The notes beneath the pieces were generated by a model that was not told where the DNA came from, did no database searches, and was given only the letters and a program-made list of their open reading frames with translations. The translations under genes were made by a program, and so were the position numbers. 64,000 nt of DNA from Methylobacterium sp. NMS14P (GTDB taxonomy: Bacteria; Pseudomonadota; Alphaproteobacteria; Rhizobiales; Beijerinckiaceae), in NCBI RefSeq assembly GCF_028583545.1, contig NZ_CP087106.1:5811001-5875000 (forward strand), given 5' to 3'. This document shows positions 46,006 to 54,767 of the stretch, piece by piece. The stretch's first letter is position 1; each line of letters begins with the position of its first letter.

Positions 46006-47199
46006 TCACGACATGGCGACATGACCGAGCCGGGTCTTGGCGAACGGAGGCTGACCGAAGCGGGCCTTCGGTATCAGGTAGTTGACAAGAGCGGCGCCGA
46101 GGTCGTCAGGGACGAGTTCCTTGTGCTTCTCGAGTATGAATTCGGCAAAGTTAGCGTTGCCGGACACGCCGCAGGCGAGGCAATATCGAACCACGGCCTC
46201 GGTCGTATGCCCGTGAAGCGATAGATACGTGTCGATATTCTTTACGAACACGGTATCCGCAAACACTGTCCGACCTCTGGCCATGTGATCCCTGTGCTGG
46301 GTCGCATACCGCCAATTCTCATTGGTCAGATGCAGCACCTCGAAATCCTGTCCGCGCATGTAGGCGACGGTCTCGTCGAAGTGCGGCTCCCCCTCGTAGG
46401 CCGGCATAAAACGGAGCTCGGCCTGTACGACGGCGGCCCCGGCGATGTGCTCCCGGGCGTCGCGCAGGACCAAGCCGTCTATGCCCTCCAGATCGCTCTT
46501 GAAATAATCGAGACCTGAGACCCCGATTTCATCGAGGGCATCCGACATGCGCTTGGCTTTGACCTTGTGAACCGCTTTGACCCTTGCTAGATCCCGGAGG
46601 CCAAACGCCTCGAGGATCTCCTGCTTGTCCTCCAGCAGTGACGACGCGTAGATGAAGTGCTTCTCGCGGAATTCATAATCTCCCGCGGTAGGAGCGATGA
46701 CGCAGTTGATAGGCGAGTACCGACCGAACTTCGATCTGTTGGAGCCTACAGACAGAGCGTCGAGCGATATGAAGTGGATCGCGCTCGCGATCTCGGATGG
46801 AACCCGCACGATCGCCTCGCCCGACGATCCGAAATCAGCCATGTTGAGGAAGCCGTCGAGGCACGCCCTTATTGTCCGCGCATCCTTCTTGGCGTCATCC
46901 CTTATCGCTTCGACACGATCGGCGAATTCCTCGACGGAAAAGCTCCGCAGAAGGGCCGAGCACGTGCCGAGGAGGTCGCTGTCGAATGGATTCTCCAGGA
47001 CTATTCCCGAAATGTAGTTGACCGCGTTCGGCAGGTCGCCTTGTTGAAAGCTGACGACCGAAAGTCCGATCAAGGCTCGCGGATTCTTGTCTTCTACTTT
47101 GAGTATCGCCTCCAGAAGATTTCTGGCTTCTTGGTGCCGTCCCGCTTGGATATCGGCGTTGGCTCGATCGAGAGCTTCTTCGACGGACATCTCGGCCAT
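46006..47199 (-). CDS. TPR protein with FkbM-like methyltransferase domain
   Basis: A 397-residue protein. The first ~90 residues look like TPR helices (ALDRANADIQAGRHQEARNL, ALIGLSVVSFQQGDLPNAVN). The middle and C-terminal parts (FGRYSPINCVIAPTAGDYEF, ALDEIGVSGLDYFKSDLEGI, then FEVLHLTNENWRYATQ) resemble FkbM-type SAM-dependent methyltransferases, but the classic SAM glycine motif is weak. FkbM domains commonly methylate sugars of surface polysaccharides, which fits the island cargo. The start is ATG 47199, with ATG 47190 as alternative. Confidence 0.65.
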   Translation of the reverse strand: MAEMSVEEALDRANADIQAGRHQEARNLLEAILKVEDKNPRALIGLSVVSFQQGDLPNAVNYISGIVLENPFDSDLLGTCSALLRSFSVEEFADRVEAIRDDAKKDARTIRACLDGFLNMADFGSSGEAIVRVPSEIASAIHFISLDALSVGSNRSKFGRYSPINCVIAPTAGDYEFREKHFIYASSLLEDKQEILEAFGLRDLARVKAVHKVKAKRMSDALDEIGVSGLDYFKSDLEGIDGLVLRDAREHIAGAAVVQAELRFMPAYEGEPHFDETVAYMRGQDFEVLHLTNENWRYATQHRDHMARGRTVFADTVFVKNIDTYLSLHGHTTEAVVRYCLACGVSGNANFAEFILEKHKELVPDDLGAALVNYLIPKARFGQPPFAKTRLGHVAMS

Positions 47200-47687
47200 T
47201 CTATTGCGCCCACGCTGGAGATTGCAGGTGGCTTATGCGAGCGCGCGAAGGGTCCTTGGCGCAATCTGGCAAGACACCGCGACAGTGACCTGAGGTATGG
47301 TCCGCCACATCTGTCTTAAGGGTTAACGCTTGTTTGATGCCGGTTGGCCGCTCGAGCTGCCGGGATGGAACCAGAGGCTCTCGGTCAAGGCCGGGACGCC
47401 TGCTTATGAGTGACGCGTTTCGCTCCGTTCCTTTCCGATCCGGATCGACTGAAGGCCGTCCGCATCTCTGGTCGGCCTTCTCCGAAGCGGTTGTTCCGCT
47501 TTCGGCCAAATCCGGCCCACCGGAATGTGCTTCGGAATGACCGGGGTGGGTGGATGAACGAACCGGCTCGCGCGGGATGGGTGGCAGCTTTGATGATGGC
47601 GGATTGACCCGAGCGCCCTGTGCCAATTGAGCGCCGCACAGCCCGGGCGGACGATCCCGGCTCTCTTATTTCGAGCGGAGCCATCCC
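47200..47687. other. Intergenic stretch with repeat pieces
   Basis: No gene seen. At about 47447-47525 it carries a relative of the dispersed repeat (GCCGTCCGCATCT, TTCTCCGAAGCGG, TTTCGGCC). Confidence 0.4.
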
Positions 47688-47849
47688 ATGACCATCCTCG
47701 CCGTTCCCGCCGCTGCCGGCGGCTCGCTGCGTCAGCGCCTGATCGACGACATGAACCCTGCGCCGGTTCTCCCGGGCGACGTAGCACAACTACATCCGCG
47801 ACGTCGGGCCGCTGGCCGCCTTCCTGCGGCGATCATCCTAGCGATATGC
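47688..47849 (+). pseudogene. IS91-associated tyrosine recombinase N-terminal fragment
   Basis: ATG 47688 opens SLRQRLIDDMN, the start of the accessory recombinases of IS91-type elements. After about 47790 the expected NYIRDVGPLAAFLRRS continues in another frame and stops. It is a short relic. Confidence 0.6.
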
Positions 47850-48036
47850 TGGAACCGCTGACGAACAGATCATATCATTACCGCATAGGAGCGAACGATG
47901 GTGACCAGGAAAGAGCAGTCGAGCAGGCTGCCGCGTCACAATACGCTACGATCCCTCATTCGCGTGCGCGATCCCGCACGCGATGACGGACGTGCTCGCA
48001 AAGTGCTCGCAGCGCAGCACGCAGTGAGATGACACG

Positions 48037-49326
48037 GTGCGGATCGCCCTTACAAGCTTCGGGACACGCGGAGACGTCCAACCCTTTCTAATCCTCGCGA
48101 TGGCCCTGCAGGCCCGCGGCCACGATGTGACCCTCGCGGTCCCTCCCAATGTCCTAGAGTGGGCCGCCCAATGCGGTGTCCGTATTGCGCGCATCGGCTT
48201 CGACACCCAGGCCTACATGGACTCGCCCGAGGGCCAAGCCATGTTCGCGTCCGGTAACGTCCGGGCTATCATGAAACGTATGCAGACCCTGATGCACGCG
48301 CATCAGGATCTGCTTCTGGCGGACCAGATGCGCATCTGCGACGGAGCAGATGTTATCGTGGCTGGCGTACTTACAGAGGATCACTCGGCGGTCATGGCCG
48401 AAGCGCAGGGTATCCCCCTGATCGCGCTGCATCTTGCTCCTTTGATGCCCACCGGCGACTTCGCCCATAGCCTCGTCACCACGCGAGACCTCCGCTCGCG
48501 CCTGCTCCATCGCCTGACGTATGCTGTGGTTGAACGCCTGTGGTGGGCAGCCCATCGCGACAGCGTCGCGCTTCTGCGCAGCCGCATGGGGCTTGCCTCT
48601 ACCCGTCGGCCAACCCAGCAGCGCCTCGCCGCGACGGGGTTGTGCTCCGTGCAGGCATTCTCGTCACACCTCGTCCCTCGGCCATCCGACTGGAGCCCGA
48701 CGCAACGCATTGTCGGCTCCTTTCAGGTCCCGAAGGCTGCGCGGCGGAGCCTCGGGGAGGCTGCCCTTGCGCCGCAACTCGCCGCTTGGCTTGAGGCCGG
48801 TCCACCACCGGTCTACGTCGGTCTCGGCAGCATGCCGGTGCGAGAGCCTGACCGGATGCTGAACCTTCTCGGCCAGGTCGCGCGCCGCTGCAATTGCCGC
48901 ATGGTCGTGGGCGCCGGCTGGTCGACCTTGGCGTCGCTGCAGGACCCATCGCCGGAAATCCGCCTCGTCGGCGCGATCGACCATGATTGGCTGCTGCCCC
49001 GTTGCTCAGCCGCCGTTCACCACGGCGGCGCTGGAACAACCCATGCCGTCGTCATGGCGGGGCTGCCATCCGTGGTCGCATCGGTCTTCGCCGATCAGCC
49101 GTTCTGGGGCGCGCGATTGGCCCAGCTGGGTGTCGGCTGCCACATACCCTTCAGAAAACTGACTTGTGACAGCTTGGAACGCGGACTGCGCCTGATCTCG
49201 AAAGCTGATGCGGTCGCGCATGCGGCGACGCTCTCGGCACGCATGCGTTCCGATCCCGATCCCGTTTCAGCAGCAGTGCGACTCATCGAAGAGAGCCGCA
49301 TAGACACAATCCGCTATCCGTCCTGA
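48037..49326 (+). CDS. UGT-type (GT1) glycosyltransferase
   Basis: A 429-residue GT-B enzyme like those that glycosylate sterols, macrolides or rhamnolipid precursors. The N-terminus MRIALTSFGTRGDVQPFL is the family signature; the C-terminal donor site is PVYVGLGSMP and HHGGAGTTHAVVMAGLPSVV, then ADQPFWGARLAQLGVG. The start is GTG 48037, as the signature begins at residue 1. It stands alone, flanked by IS fragments and repeats. The acceptor is unknown. Confidence 0.92.
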   Translation: MRIALTSFGTRGDVQPFLILAMALQARGHDVTLAVPPNVLEWAAQCGVRIARIGFDTQAYMDSPEGQAMFASGNVRAIMKRMQTLMHAHQDLLLADQMRICDGADVIVAGVLTEDHSAVMAEAQGIPLIALHLAPLMPTGDFAHSLVTTRDLRSRLLHRLTYAVVERLWWAAHRDSVALLRSRMGLASTRRPTQQRLAATGLCSVQAFSSHLVPRPSDWSPTQRIVGSFQVPKAARRSLGEAALAPQLAAWLEAGPPPVYVGLGSMPVREPDRMLNLLGQVARRCNCRMVVGAGWSTLASLQDPSPEIRLVGAIDHDWLLPRCSAAVHHGGAGTTHAVVMAGLPSVVASVFADQPFWGARLAQLGVGCHIPFRKLTCDSLERGLRLISKADAVAHAATLSARMRSDPDPVSAAVRLIEESRIDTIRYPS

Positions 49327-49496
49327 GGGACCTGCGAACGTTTCCGGGAACGTGGGCTTGAATCGCCGCCCTGCTGGAAGGACCGAAACCGATCTTCGCT
49401 TCCGACATGTTGATACTGCGCAGTCCGCGCCGATAGACCTCCTGCGACTGCTTTTTCGGAGAACCGTCTCCGAAGCGGACTGGCAGCTTTCGGCCC

Positions 49497-49606
49497 GACT
49501 GTGTCATGCCGGATCGTCAAAGTGCGCAGAACCGGACGTTCGGCTTCGCGCCCATCTCGGCCGCTCAGCCGCGACTCGCGGATTCTCCGAAGCGGACGCT
49601 GTGGCA
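49497..49606 (+). repeat. Dispersed intergenic repeat, copy B
   Basis: It matches 41096-41216 in three ordered blocks (see copy A) and runs directly into an IS3 fragment. Confidence 0.7.
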
Positions 49607-49726
49607 GCCTACGTCGCGGGTGATCTGGCCGACTGGCTCGGCCGTCGGGGGATGATCCATATCCGCGGTGCGCCCCGCCATCCCCAAACGCAGGGCAAGA
49701 TCGAGCGCTGGCACCAAACGCTCAAG
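49601..49726 (+). pseudogene. IS3-type transposase fragment
   Basis: 42 codons reading AAYVAGDLADWLGRRGMIHI, then PQTQGKIERWHQTLK, the region around the catalytic Glu of an IS3-family OrfB. It is cut on both sides by repeat sequence. Confidence 0.8.
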
Positions 49727-49911
49727 TGTTTATCGGCGTCAAACCATGACCCCGGTCAAATTCTCACTAATTATTTGCTAGAACACGAGAATATTTATTT
49801 TCGATGGGGTCACGATCGGCGCCGATCGTGACCCCACTTATCAGCCCGTTTCAGATGATGCTGCAATGACTTAAAAGGGCTTGTGGGAGGGGCATCATTC
49901 GGCGCCGATCC
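49727..49911 (-). repeat. Inverted-repeat element, copy 2, with 32-bp perfect palindrome
   Basis: The inverted partner of 21930-22114. The palindrome is at 49805-49836. One edge abuts the IS3 fragment and the other abuts the truncated peptidase gene at 49912, so this copy, or the event that placed it, cut both. Confidence 0.7.
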
Positions 49912-50274
49912 ACAAAGAAGCGGACGGAGACCGATGCGAAGTTCCGGAACCGCATCTCCTCGGCGCAAGAGGGGGACGGTTCGAAGGGCGAGCCCGAGAC
50001 CAGTTGCTGGCAGCTCGGGCCCAAGGCTGTCCAGGCCGGATCGCTCCATTGCGACTTGTGGCGCGGGATGGCGATCGAGCTTGCGGGTCACGACTCGATT
50101 GCGGTCTACCCCGTCGGCGGATGGTGGAAAGCGCACTTCGGGCAGCGGCGCTTCGCGGACAAGGCGCGGTATGCCCTGGTGATATCCTTGTCGGCGCCCG
50201 GGCATGCCGTCGATTTGCACGCCGACGTATCGAACCTCGTCGAGCTGAAGGCGGCCGAGATCCTGATCGGCTGA
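49912..50274 (+). pseudogene. C-terminal stump of an IteS-like S8 anti-phage peptidase
   Basis: About 120 codons in one frame up to the stop at 50274: DAKFRNRISSAQEGDGSKGE, then QAGSLHCDLWRGMAIELAGH, IAVYPVGGWWKAHFG and FADKARYALVISLSAPGHAV. The SLHxDxWRG...YPVGGWWK...KARYALVxS order matches the C-terminal domain of S8-family peptidases that work with an AAA+ partner in IteAS-type phage defence, recognised from memory. The subtilisin catalytic domain and the ATPase gene are absent. The coding frame begins exactly where repeat copy 2 ends, so the gene was truncated. Confidence 0.7.
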
Positions 50275-50467
50275 TGCTGCGTCACACGACCGTGCCGACG
50301 CGCATCCCACCAGCGGTGCGCGGAAGGCCTTCCCACCGAACGCGACGGTGCAAGCTTCCGTGAGTGCGAATCGAAACCGCGGAGCGCAATCCACTCCTTC
50401 ACGAAGGAATGACGGCGCCGACCGCGATCACGGAAACGTGATTCGGCCAAGCGAGCAGCTCAGGCGT

Positions 50468-50485
50468 GTTGTATCAGCGTTGTAT
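50468..50485 (+). repeat. Candidate integrase arm site, right
   Basis: GTTGTATCAGCGTTGTAT: two GTTGTA units 11 bp apart, the partner of 10854-10871. Confidence 0.4.
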
Positions 50486-50556
50486 CGGCCCGCGCCGCGA
50501 CCGCTGAAAGATGCGCGTGACGCCGAGCTCAAGTAATTGCTCGCGCTCGCGAAAAC

Positions 50557-50606
50557 GGCTTGGAGCGGGTACCGGGAATCGAACCCGGGTATTCAGCTTG
50601 GAAGGC
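50557..50606 (-). repeat. Right attachment site (attR), within intact tRNA-Gly
   Basis: The 50-bp match to 10686-10735, here part of the complete tRNA gene. Confidence 0.88.
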
Positions 50607-50634
50607 TGCTGCTCTACCATTGAGCTACACCCGC
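50561..50634 (-). tRNA. tRNA-Gly (TCC)
   Basis: A 74-nt cloverleaf on the minus strand. The acceptor stem GCGGGTG pairs with TACCCGC, D arm GCTC/GAGC, anticodon loop CTTCCAA with anticodon TCC, T loop GGTTCGATTCC and an encoded CCA end. It reads GGA and GGG glycine codons. It is the insertion site of the island and was restored by the element's attachment sequence. Confidence 0.95.
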
Positions 50635-50646
50635 ACGGGCGGACCG

Positions 50647-51088
50647 TTAGCACGCCGGGATGGCCGTGAGAAGGTGGGGCGGGGTCGCCGCCGCGCGGAC
50701 GGCGTCCCGCATTTCCGGCGCCGGACGGGACGGTCCCGTCCCGGGCGTTCTCGGCGATGAACCGATCGATGCGCGCGAGGGCGGTTCGCAGTTCCTGCTG
50801 GAAGTCCGGGTCGGCGCCGTCGTGGCACGCCTGTCCGACGGCGCGCATCGCCTGCAGGATGCCGCGCACGCACAGGACCGCACCCTTGCCGGTCCGGTCG
50901 ACCTTCGTGACGGTGTCACCGCGCCGGACGGTCTGGATCCCGTTCACGGGCGCCTCAGCCGATGCCGGCCCGGGCGGCCCGCTCTGCCCGAGAGCCTCCG
51001 AGGACAGGTCGGGGAACGCGCAGGCCGCGGCGGCGCAGGCGACGATCAGGGACCGCCACCGGAACGGGGTGCGTGTCGAGAGGCGCAT
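50647..51088 (-). CDS. Small secreted uncharacterised protein, C-terminus uncertain
   Basis: From ATG 51088 the frame gives a signal peptide (RWRSLIVACAAAACAFPDLSSEALG) and a region VRRGDTVTKVDRTGKGAVLC, ILQAMRAVGQACHDGADPDFQQELRTALARIDRFIAENAR. After that the frame runs on in Pro/Gly-rich sequence through the tRNA gene to 50474, which is not credible. In the neighbouring frame EMRDAVRAAATPPHLLTAIPAC ends at 50647 and looks more natural, so a one-base shift near 50730 is suspected. Function unknown. Confidence 0.45.
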
Positions 51089-51140
51089 CGATCCGACACC
51101 GTTCTCCACCGGGCGCCCAGCGGCGCCCAGCAGCGCCCGA

Positions 51141-51983
51141 TCAGCCGAGGCCCAGCGCGGCGCGGGCCTCCGCGGGCGTGGCGACGCGGCGGCCGTGGCG
51201 CGCCACCGCCTCGGCGGCGAGGCCGACCAGCTCGGCGTTGCTGGCCGCCAGACGGTCCTTCGTCACCCGGATGTTGTCCTCCAGGCCGGTGCGGACCGCG
51301 TCGGCGCCGCGGGCGAGCGCCCAGTCCATCACGATCGCCTGGTTGCGGCCGATCCCGGCCGCCGTCCAGGTCGCCTCCGGCAGGATGCGTCTTGTCTCGG
51401 CGAGCAGGATGTCGAGGAGGTGCTCCTCGGCCGGCATCGCGTTCTGGACGCCCATGACGAACTGCACGTGCGGGCGCGCGTCGATCAGGCCCGCCTCCAC
51501 GAGGCGCTTGGCGCCGTGCAGGTGCGAGAGGTCGAAGATCTCGATCTCGGGCCGGACCCCGTACTGCTTCATCTGGCCGGCGAGGTCGGTCACGAGGCTC
51601 GCGGAATTCTCGTAGACGATCGTCGGGAAGTTCACCGAGCCGGTGGACAGGGAGGCCATGTCGGGCCGGTGCTTGAGCGAGAGGCCGCGGGCGGCCGGGT
51701 CGCGCCCGCGGCCGCCGGTCGAGAACTGCACGATCATCCCCGGGCAGTGCCGGCGCAGCCCCTCCTGCACGGCCGCGAACTTGTCCGGGTCGGAGGAGGG
51801 CGACTCGTCGTCGTTGCGCACGTGGATGTGGCAGAGCGTGGCGCCGGCCGCGAAGGCCCGATGCGTCGACTCGATCTGCTCGGGCACGGTGACCGGAACG
51901 GCCGGGTTGTCCTTCTTGCGCGGGACCGAGCCCGTGATCGCCACCGCGATCACCACGGGTGCGTCGCTCCGGGATCCTGCCAT
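51141..51983 (-). CDS. BKACE family (DUF849) beta-keto acid cleavage enzyme
   Basis: A 280-residue TIM-barrel, zinc-dependent enzyme. Signatures: VVIAVAITGSVPRKK, AAGATLCHIHVRNDDESPSSD (His-x-His metal ligands), IVQFSTGGRGRDP, SLSTGSVNFP and RPEIEIFDLSHLHGA. The family condenses a beta-keto acid with acetyl-CoA to give acetoacetate and a CoA ester, as in lysine fermentation or carnitine breakdown. The substrate here is unknown; there is no pathway context. Confidence 0.9.
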   Translation of the reverse strand: MAGSRSDAPVVIAVAITGSVPRKKDNPAVPVTVPEQIESTHRAFAAGATLCHIHVRNDDESPSSDPDKFAAVQEGLRRHCPGMIVQFSTGGRGRDPAARGLSLKHRPDMASLSTGSVNFPTIVYENSASLVTDLAGQMKQYGVRPEIEIFDLSHLHGAKRLVEAGLIDARPHVQFVMGVQNAMPAEEHLLDILLAETRRILPEATWTAAGIGRNQAIVMDWALARGADAVRTGLEDNIRVTKDRLAASNAELVGLAAEAVARHGRRVATPAEARAALGLG

Positions 51984-52174
51984 CCGCCTGTCCTCCCTAC
52001 CGCATCGGGCTTCCGCGACCGGGATAGCGCCGCGGGACCCCGATCTGAACCGTCCGGCGCGGGCGGCAGGTCCGTGCGCGGGACATCTCGGGCCGGATGA
52101 CAGCCTGGACTCGTGTCCCGCCGGACTTGTGTCTCGCCGGCGCTTGCCGCACCTCTCGGTCCGCGAGGCACACG

Positions 52175-52624
52175 ATGAACGACACCGTCCTGGTCCTGAA
52201 CGGGCCGAACCTGAACCTGCTCGGCAAGCGCCAGCCGGAGATCTACGGCCGCGAGACGCTGGCCGACGTCGAGGCCCTGTGCCGCGAGACCGCCGCGAGC
52301 CTCGGCCTCGCGGTCGATTTCCGCCAGAGCAACGCCGAGCACGTGCTGATCGACGCGATCCACGAGTACCGCGTCGGCTGCACCGGCATCGTCATCAACG
52401 CGGGCGCCTACACCCACACCTCGGTGGCGCTCCTCGACGCGCTGAACACCTGCGAGGTGCCGGTGATCGAGTGCCACATCTCGAACGTCCACCGGCGCGA
52501 GGCCTTCCGCCACCACTCCTACATCTCGCTCGCGGCCACGGCCGTGCTGGCGGGATTCGGCACGCACGGCTACGCCCTGGCGATCCGGCACCTCGCGCAT
52601 CTGCGGGCCGGCAGAGCTGCTTGA
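52175..52624 (+). CDS. aroQ: 3-dehydroquinate dehydratase, type II
   Basis: A 149-residue type II dehydroquinase of the shikimate pathway. Signatures: [19 protein letters not shown] (with catalytic Tyr), [16 protein letters not shown] and [20 protein letters not shown] (catalytic His). It forms dodecamers in the cytoplasm. ATG 52175 was chosen because the conserved N-terminus begins within a few residues. Confidence 0.96.
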   Translation: MNDTVLVLNGPNLNLLGKRQPEIYGRETLADVEALCRETAASLGLAVDFRQSNAEHVLIDAIHEYRVGCTGIVINAGAYTHTSVALLDALNTCEVPVIECHISNVHRREAFRHHSYISLAATAVLAGFGTHGYALAIRHLAHLRAGRAA

Positions 52625-52767
52625 GGCGCGGATAGCGCCGCGATCAGGGTTGACGCTGGCGGAGACAGGGCGGAGGAGGGCGGTCAGGCCCTATTCCCAC
52701 GCGAGCTCTCCGGACGGACCGGTCCTCAAGGCCCCGGAGAGCGCCCCAAGCGGAGCGCGCACGCCGC

Positions 52768-53469
52768 ATGACCAGTCCCTTCCTGCCCCTCGACCGGCAA
52801 GTGATCGCCCGCGAGGCGGCCAAGATGTTCCTCGAGATCGGCGCGGTGCTCTTCTACAAGGACGAGCCGTTCAAGTTCACCTCGGGCTGGGCGAGCCCGG
52901 TCTACACCGACAGCCGGAAGATCATCTCGTTCCCGCGCCTGCGCTCGGCGCTGATGGATTTCGCCACCGCCACGATCGTGCGCGAGATCGGCTACGAGAA
53001 GCTGACTCACATCGCGGGCGGCGAGACCGCCGGCATCCCCTTCGCGGCCTGGATCGCCGACCGGATGATGCTGCCGATGCAGTACATCCGGAAGAAGCCC
53101 AAGGGCTTCGGCCGCAACGCCCAGATCGAGGGCGAGATCGTCGAGGGCGCCCGGACCCTGCTGGTCGAGGACCTCGCCACCGACGGGCGCAGCAAGGTCA
53201 ATTTCTGCAAGGCCCTGCGCGATTCGGGCGCCCAGGTCGATCACTGCTTCGTGCTGTTCTACTACGACATCTTCCCCGGCAGCGCCGCGCTGATGGAGGA
53301 GATCGGCATCAAGCTCCACTACCTCACCACGTGGTGGGACGTGCTGGCGGTGGCCAAGGAGATGGGCACCTTCGACCCGAAGACGCTCGAAGAGGTTGAG
53401 CGCTTCCTCAACGCGCCCGCGGAGTGGTCCGCGGCCCACGGCGGCATCTCCGCCTTCGGTCAGGCCTGA
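52768..53469 (+). CDS. pyrE: Orotate phosphoribosyltransferase
   Basis: A 233-residue type I PRTase for pyrimidine synthesis (orotate + PRPP to OMP). [20 protein letters not shown] and the PRPP loop [13 protein letters not shown] are diagnostic. pyrC begins 11 bp after its stop, so the two are cotranscribed. Confidence 0.95.
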   Translation: MTSPFLPLDRQVIAREAAKMFLEIGAVLFYKDEPFKFTSGWASPVYTDSRKIISFPRLRSALMDFATATIVREIGYEKLTHIAGGETAGIPFAAWIADRMMLPMQYIRKKPKGFGRNAQIEGEIVEGARTLLVEDLATDGRSKVNFCKALRDSGAQVDHCFVLFYYDIFPGSAALMEEIGIKLHYLTTWWDVLAVAKEMGTFDPKTLEEVERFLNAPAEWSAAHGGISAFGQA

Positions 53470-53480
53470 GGGGTTTCGCG

Positions 53481-54560
53481 ATGGGCGTCGCCGAGCTGTT
53501 CCCCGCCGAGCGCCAGGAGGCGAAGCCGGCCGACCGGATCACGATCCGCCGGCCGGACGACTGGCACATCCACCTGCGCGACGGCGCCATGCTCAAGGCG
53601 GTGCTGCCCTACACGGCGGCGCAGTTCGCCCGGGGCATCATCATGCCGAACCTCGTGCCGCCGGTGACCACGGTCGCGGCCGCGCAGGCCTATCGCGACC
53701 GGATCCTCGCCGCTCTGCCCGAGGGCCAGGACTTCACGCCGCTGATGACCTGCTACCTGCGGGACGACACCGATCCGGACGAGATCGAGCGCGGCTTCAC
53801 CGACAAGGTCTGGGTCGCCGCCAAGCTCTACCCGGCGGGCGCGACCACGAACTCGCACGCGGGCGTCACCGACCTCCTCGGGATCGCGCCCGTGCTGGAG
53901 CGCATGGAGCGGATCGGCATGCCGCTGCTGATCCACGGCGAGGCGACCGACCCGGAGATCGACATCTTCGACCGCGAGGCCGCCTTCATGGAAGGCAGCC
54001 TGATCCCGCTGCTCAACCGCCATCAGGGGCTGAAGGTCACCGTGGAGCACGCCACCACGGCGGAGATCCTCGACGTGGTCCGGGAGCACCGGAGCCGGTG
54101 CGCGGCGACGATCACGCCGCACCACCTCGTGATCAACCGGACGCACATCTTCCAGGGGGGGCTGCGCCCGCACCTGTACTGCCTGCCGGTGGCCAAGCGC
54201 GAGCGGCACCGGCTCGCCCTGCGCCGGGCCGCGACCTCGGGCGAGGCCTGCTTCTACCTCGGCACCGACACCGCGCCGCATGTTCGCGGCGCCAAGGAGG
54301 CGTCCTGCGGCTGCGCGGGCGTGTTCTGCGGCCCGAGCGCGCTCCAGACCTACGTGCAGGTCTTCGACGAGGAGGGGGCGCTGGACAAGTTCGAGGCCTT
54401 CGCGTCGCTCAACGGGGCCCGCTTCCACGGGTTGGAGCCCAATGCCGGGACCGTCACCCTGGAGCGCCGGGCGAGCCGCATCGCCGAGGCCGTCGCGGTC
54501 GACGACACGGCCGTGGTGGTGTTCCGGGGCGAGGAGACGCTGCCCTGGTCGGTGGTGTGA
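53481..54560 (+). CDS. pyrC: Dihydroorotase, class II
   Basis: A 359-residue zinc amidohydrolase. RRPDDWHIHLRDG carries the first metal histidines, AAKLYPAGATTNS the carbamylated Lys, then LLIHGEA, TVEHATT, TPHHLVINR and YLGTDTAPH with the catalytic Asp. It cyclises carbamoyl aspartate. It is directly downstream of pyrE. ATG 53481 lies 11 bp after the pyrE stop. Confidence 0.96.
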   Translation: MGVAELFPAERQEAKPADRITIRRPDDWHIHLRDGAMLKAVLPYTAAQFARGIIMPNLVPPVTTVAAAQAYRDRILAALPEGQDFTPLMTCYLRDDTDPDEIERGFTDKVWVAAKLYPAGATTNSHAGVTDLLGIAPVLERMERIGMPLLIHGEATDPEIDIFDREAAFMEGSLIPLLNRHQGLKVTVEHATTAEILDVVREHRSRCAATITPHHLVINRTHIFQGGLRPHLYCLPVAKRERHRLALRRAATSGEACFYLGTDTAPHVRGAKEASCGCAGVFCGPSALQTYVQVFDEEGALDKFEAFASLNGARFHGLEPNAGTVTLERRASRIAEAVAVDDTAVVVFRGEETLPWSVV

Positions 54561-54767
54561 CGGCCTCGGCTGAGGACAGCGCGCCGTCATCGCGAGCGGC
54601 GCGAAGCGACCCAGGGCAGCGCGCCATCGGTGATTGTCGCGCGACACTGGATTGCTTCGCTGCGCTCGCAAAGACGGATATCGGCACTCCATCCGATTAG
54701 CCGAAGCCATCTTTGCCTGGATCCAACCTCCGGTTACCGATCTTCGGTTGATCCGGAGGAGGGTACG

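Larger units (their letters stand above)
10686..50606. mobile_element. Genomic island integrated at tRNA-Gly(TCC)
   Basis: A 39.9-kb element between two 50-bp direct repeats (10686-10735 and 50557-50606; one mismatch at 10726/50597). The repeats are the 3' half of the tRNA-Gly gene plus 4 bp beyond its CCA end; the complete gene remains at the right end. Tyrosine recombinase genes lie just inside the left repeat, as expected for this integration type. Contents include IS remnants, exopolysaccharide, efflux, DNA-repair and defence-related genes, and stretches of lower GC than the flanks. I see no conjugation or phage structural genes, so it is better called a genomic island than an ICE or prophage. 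Both recombinases are interrupted, so self-excision is doubtful. Confidence 0.85.

Noticed and set aside
10686..50606. Prophage or ICE
   Set aside because: No capsid, terminase, tail, relaxase or type IV secretion genes were found between the att sites.
50474..50646. Extension of the small secreted protein through the tRNA gene
   Set aside because: It would be antisense-free translation of tRNA-Gly and Pro/Arg-rich sequence; not credible as protein.
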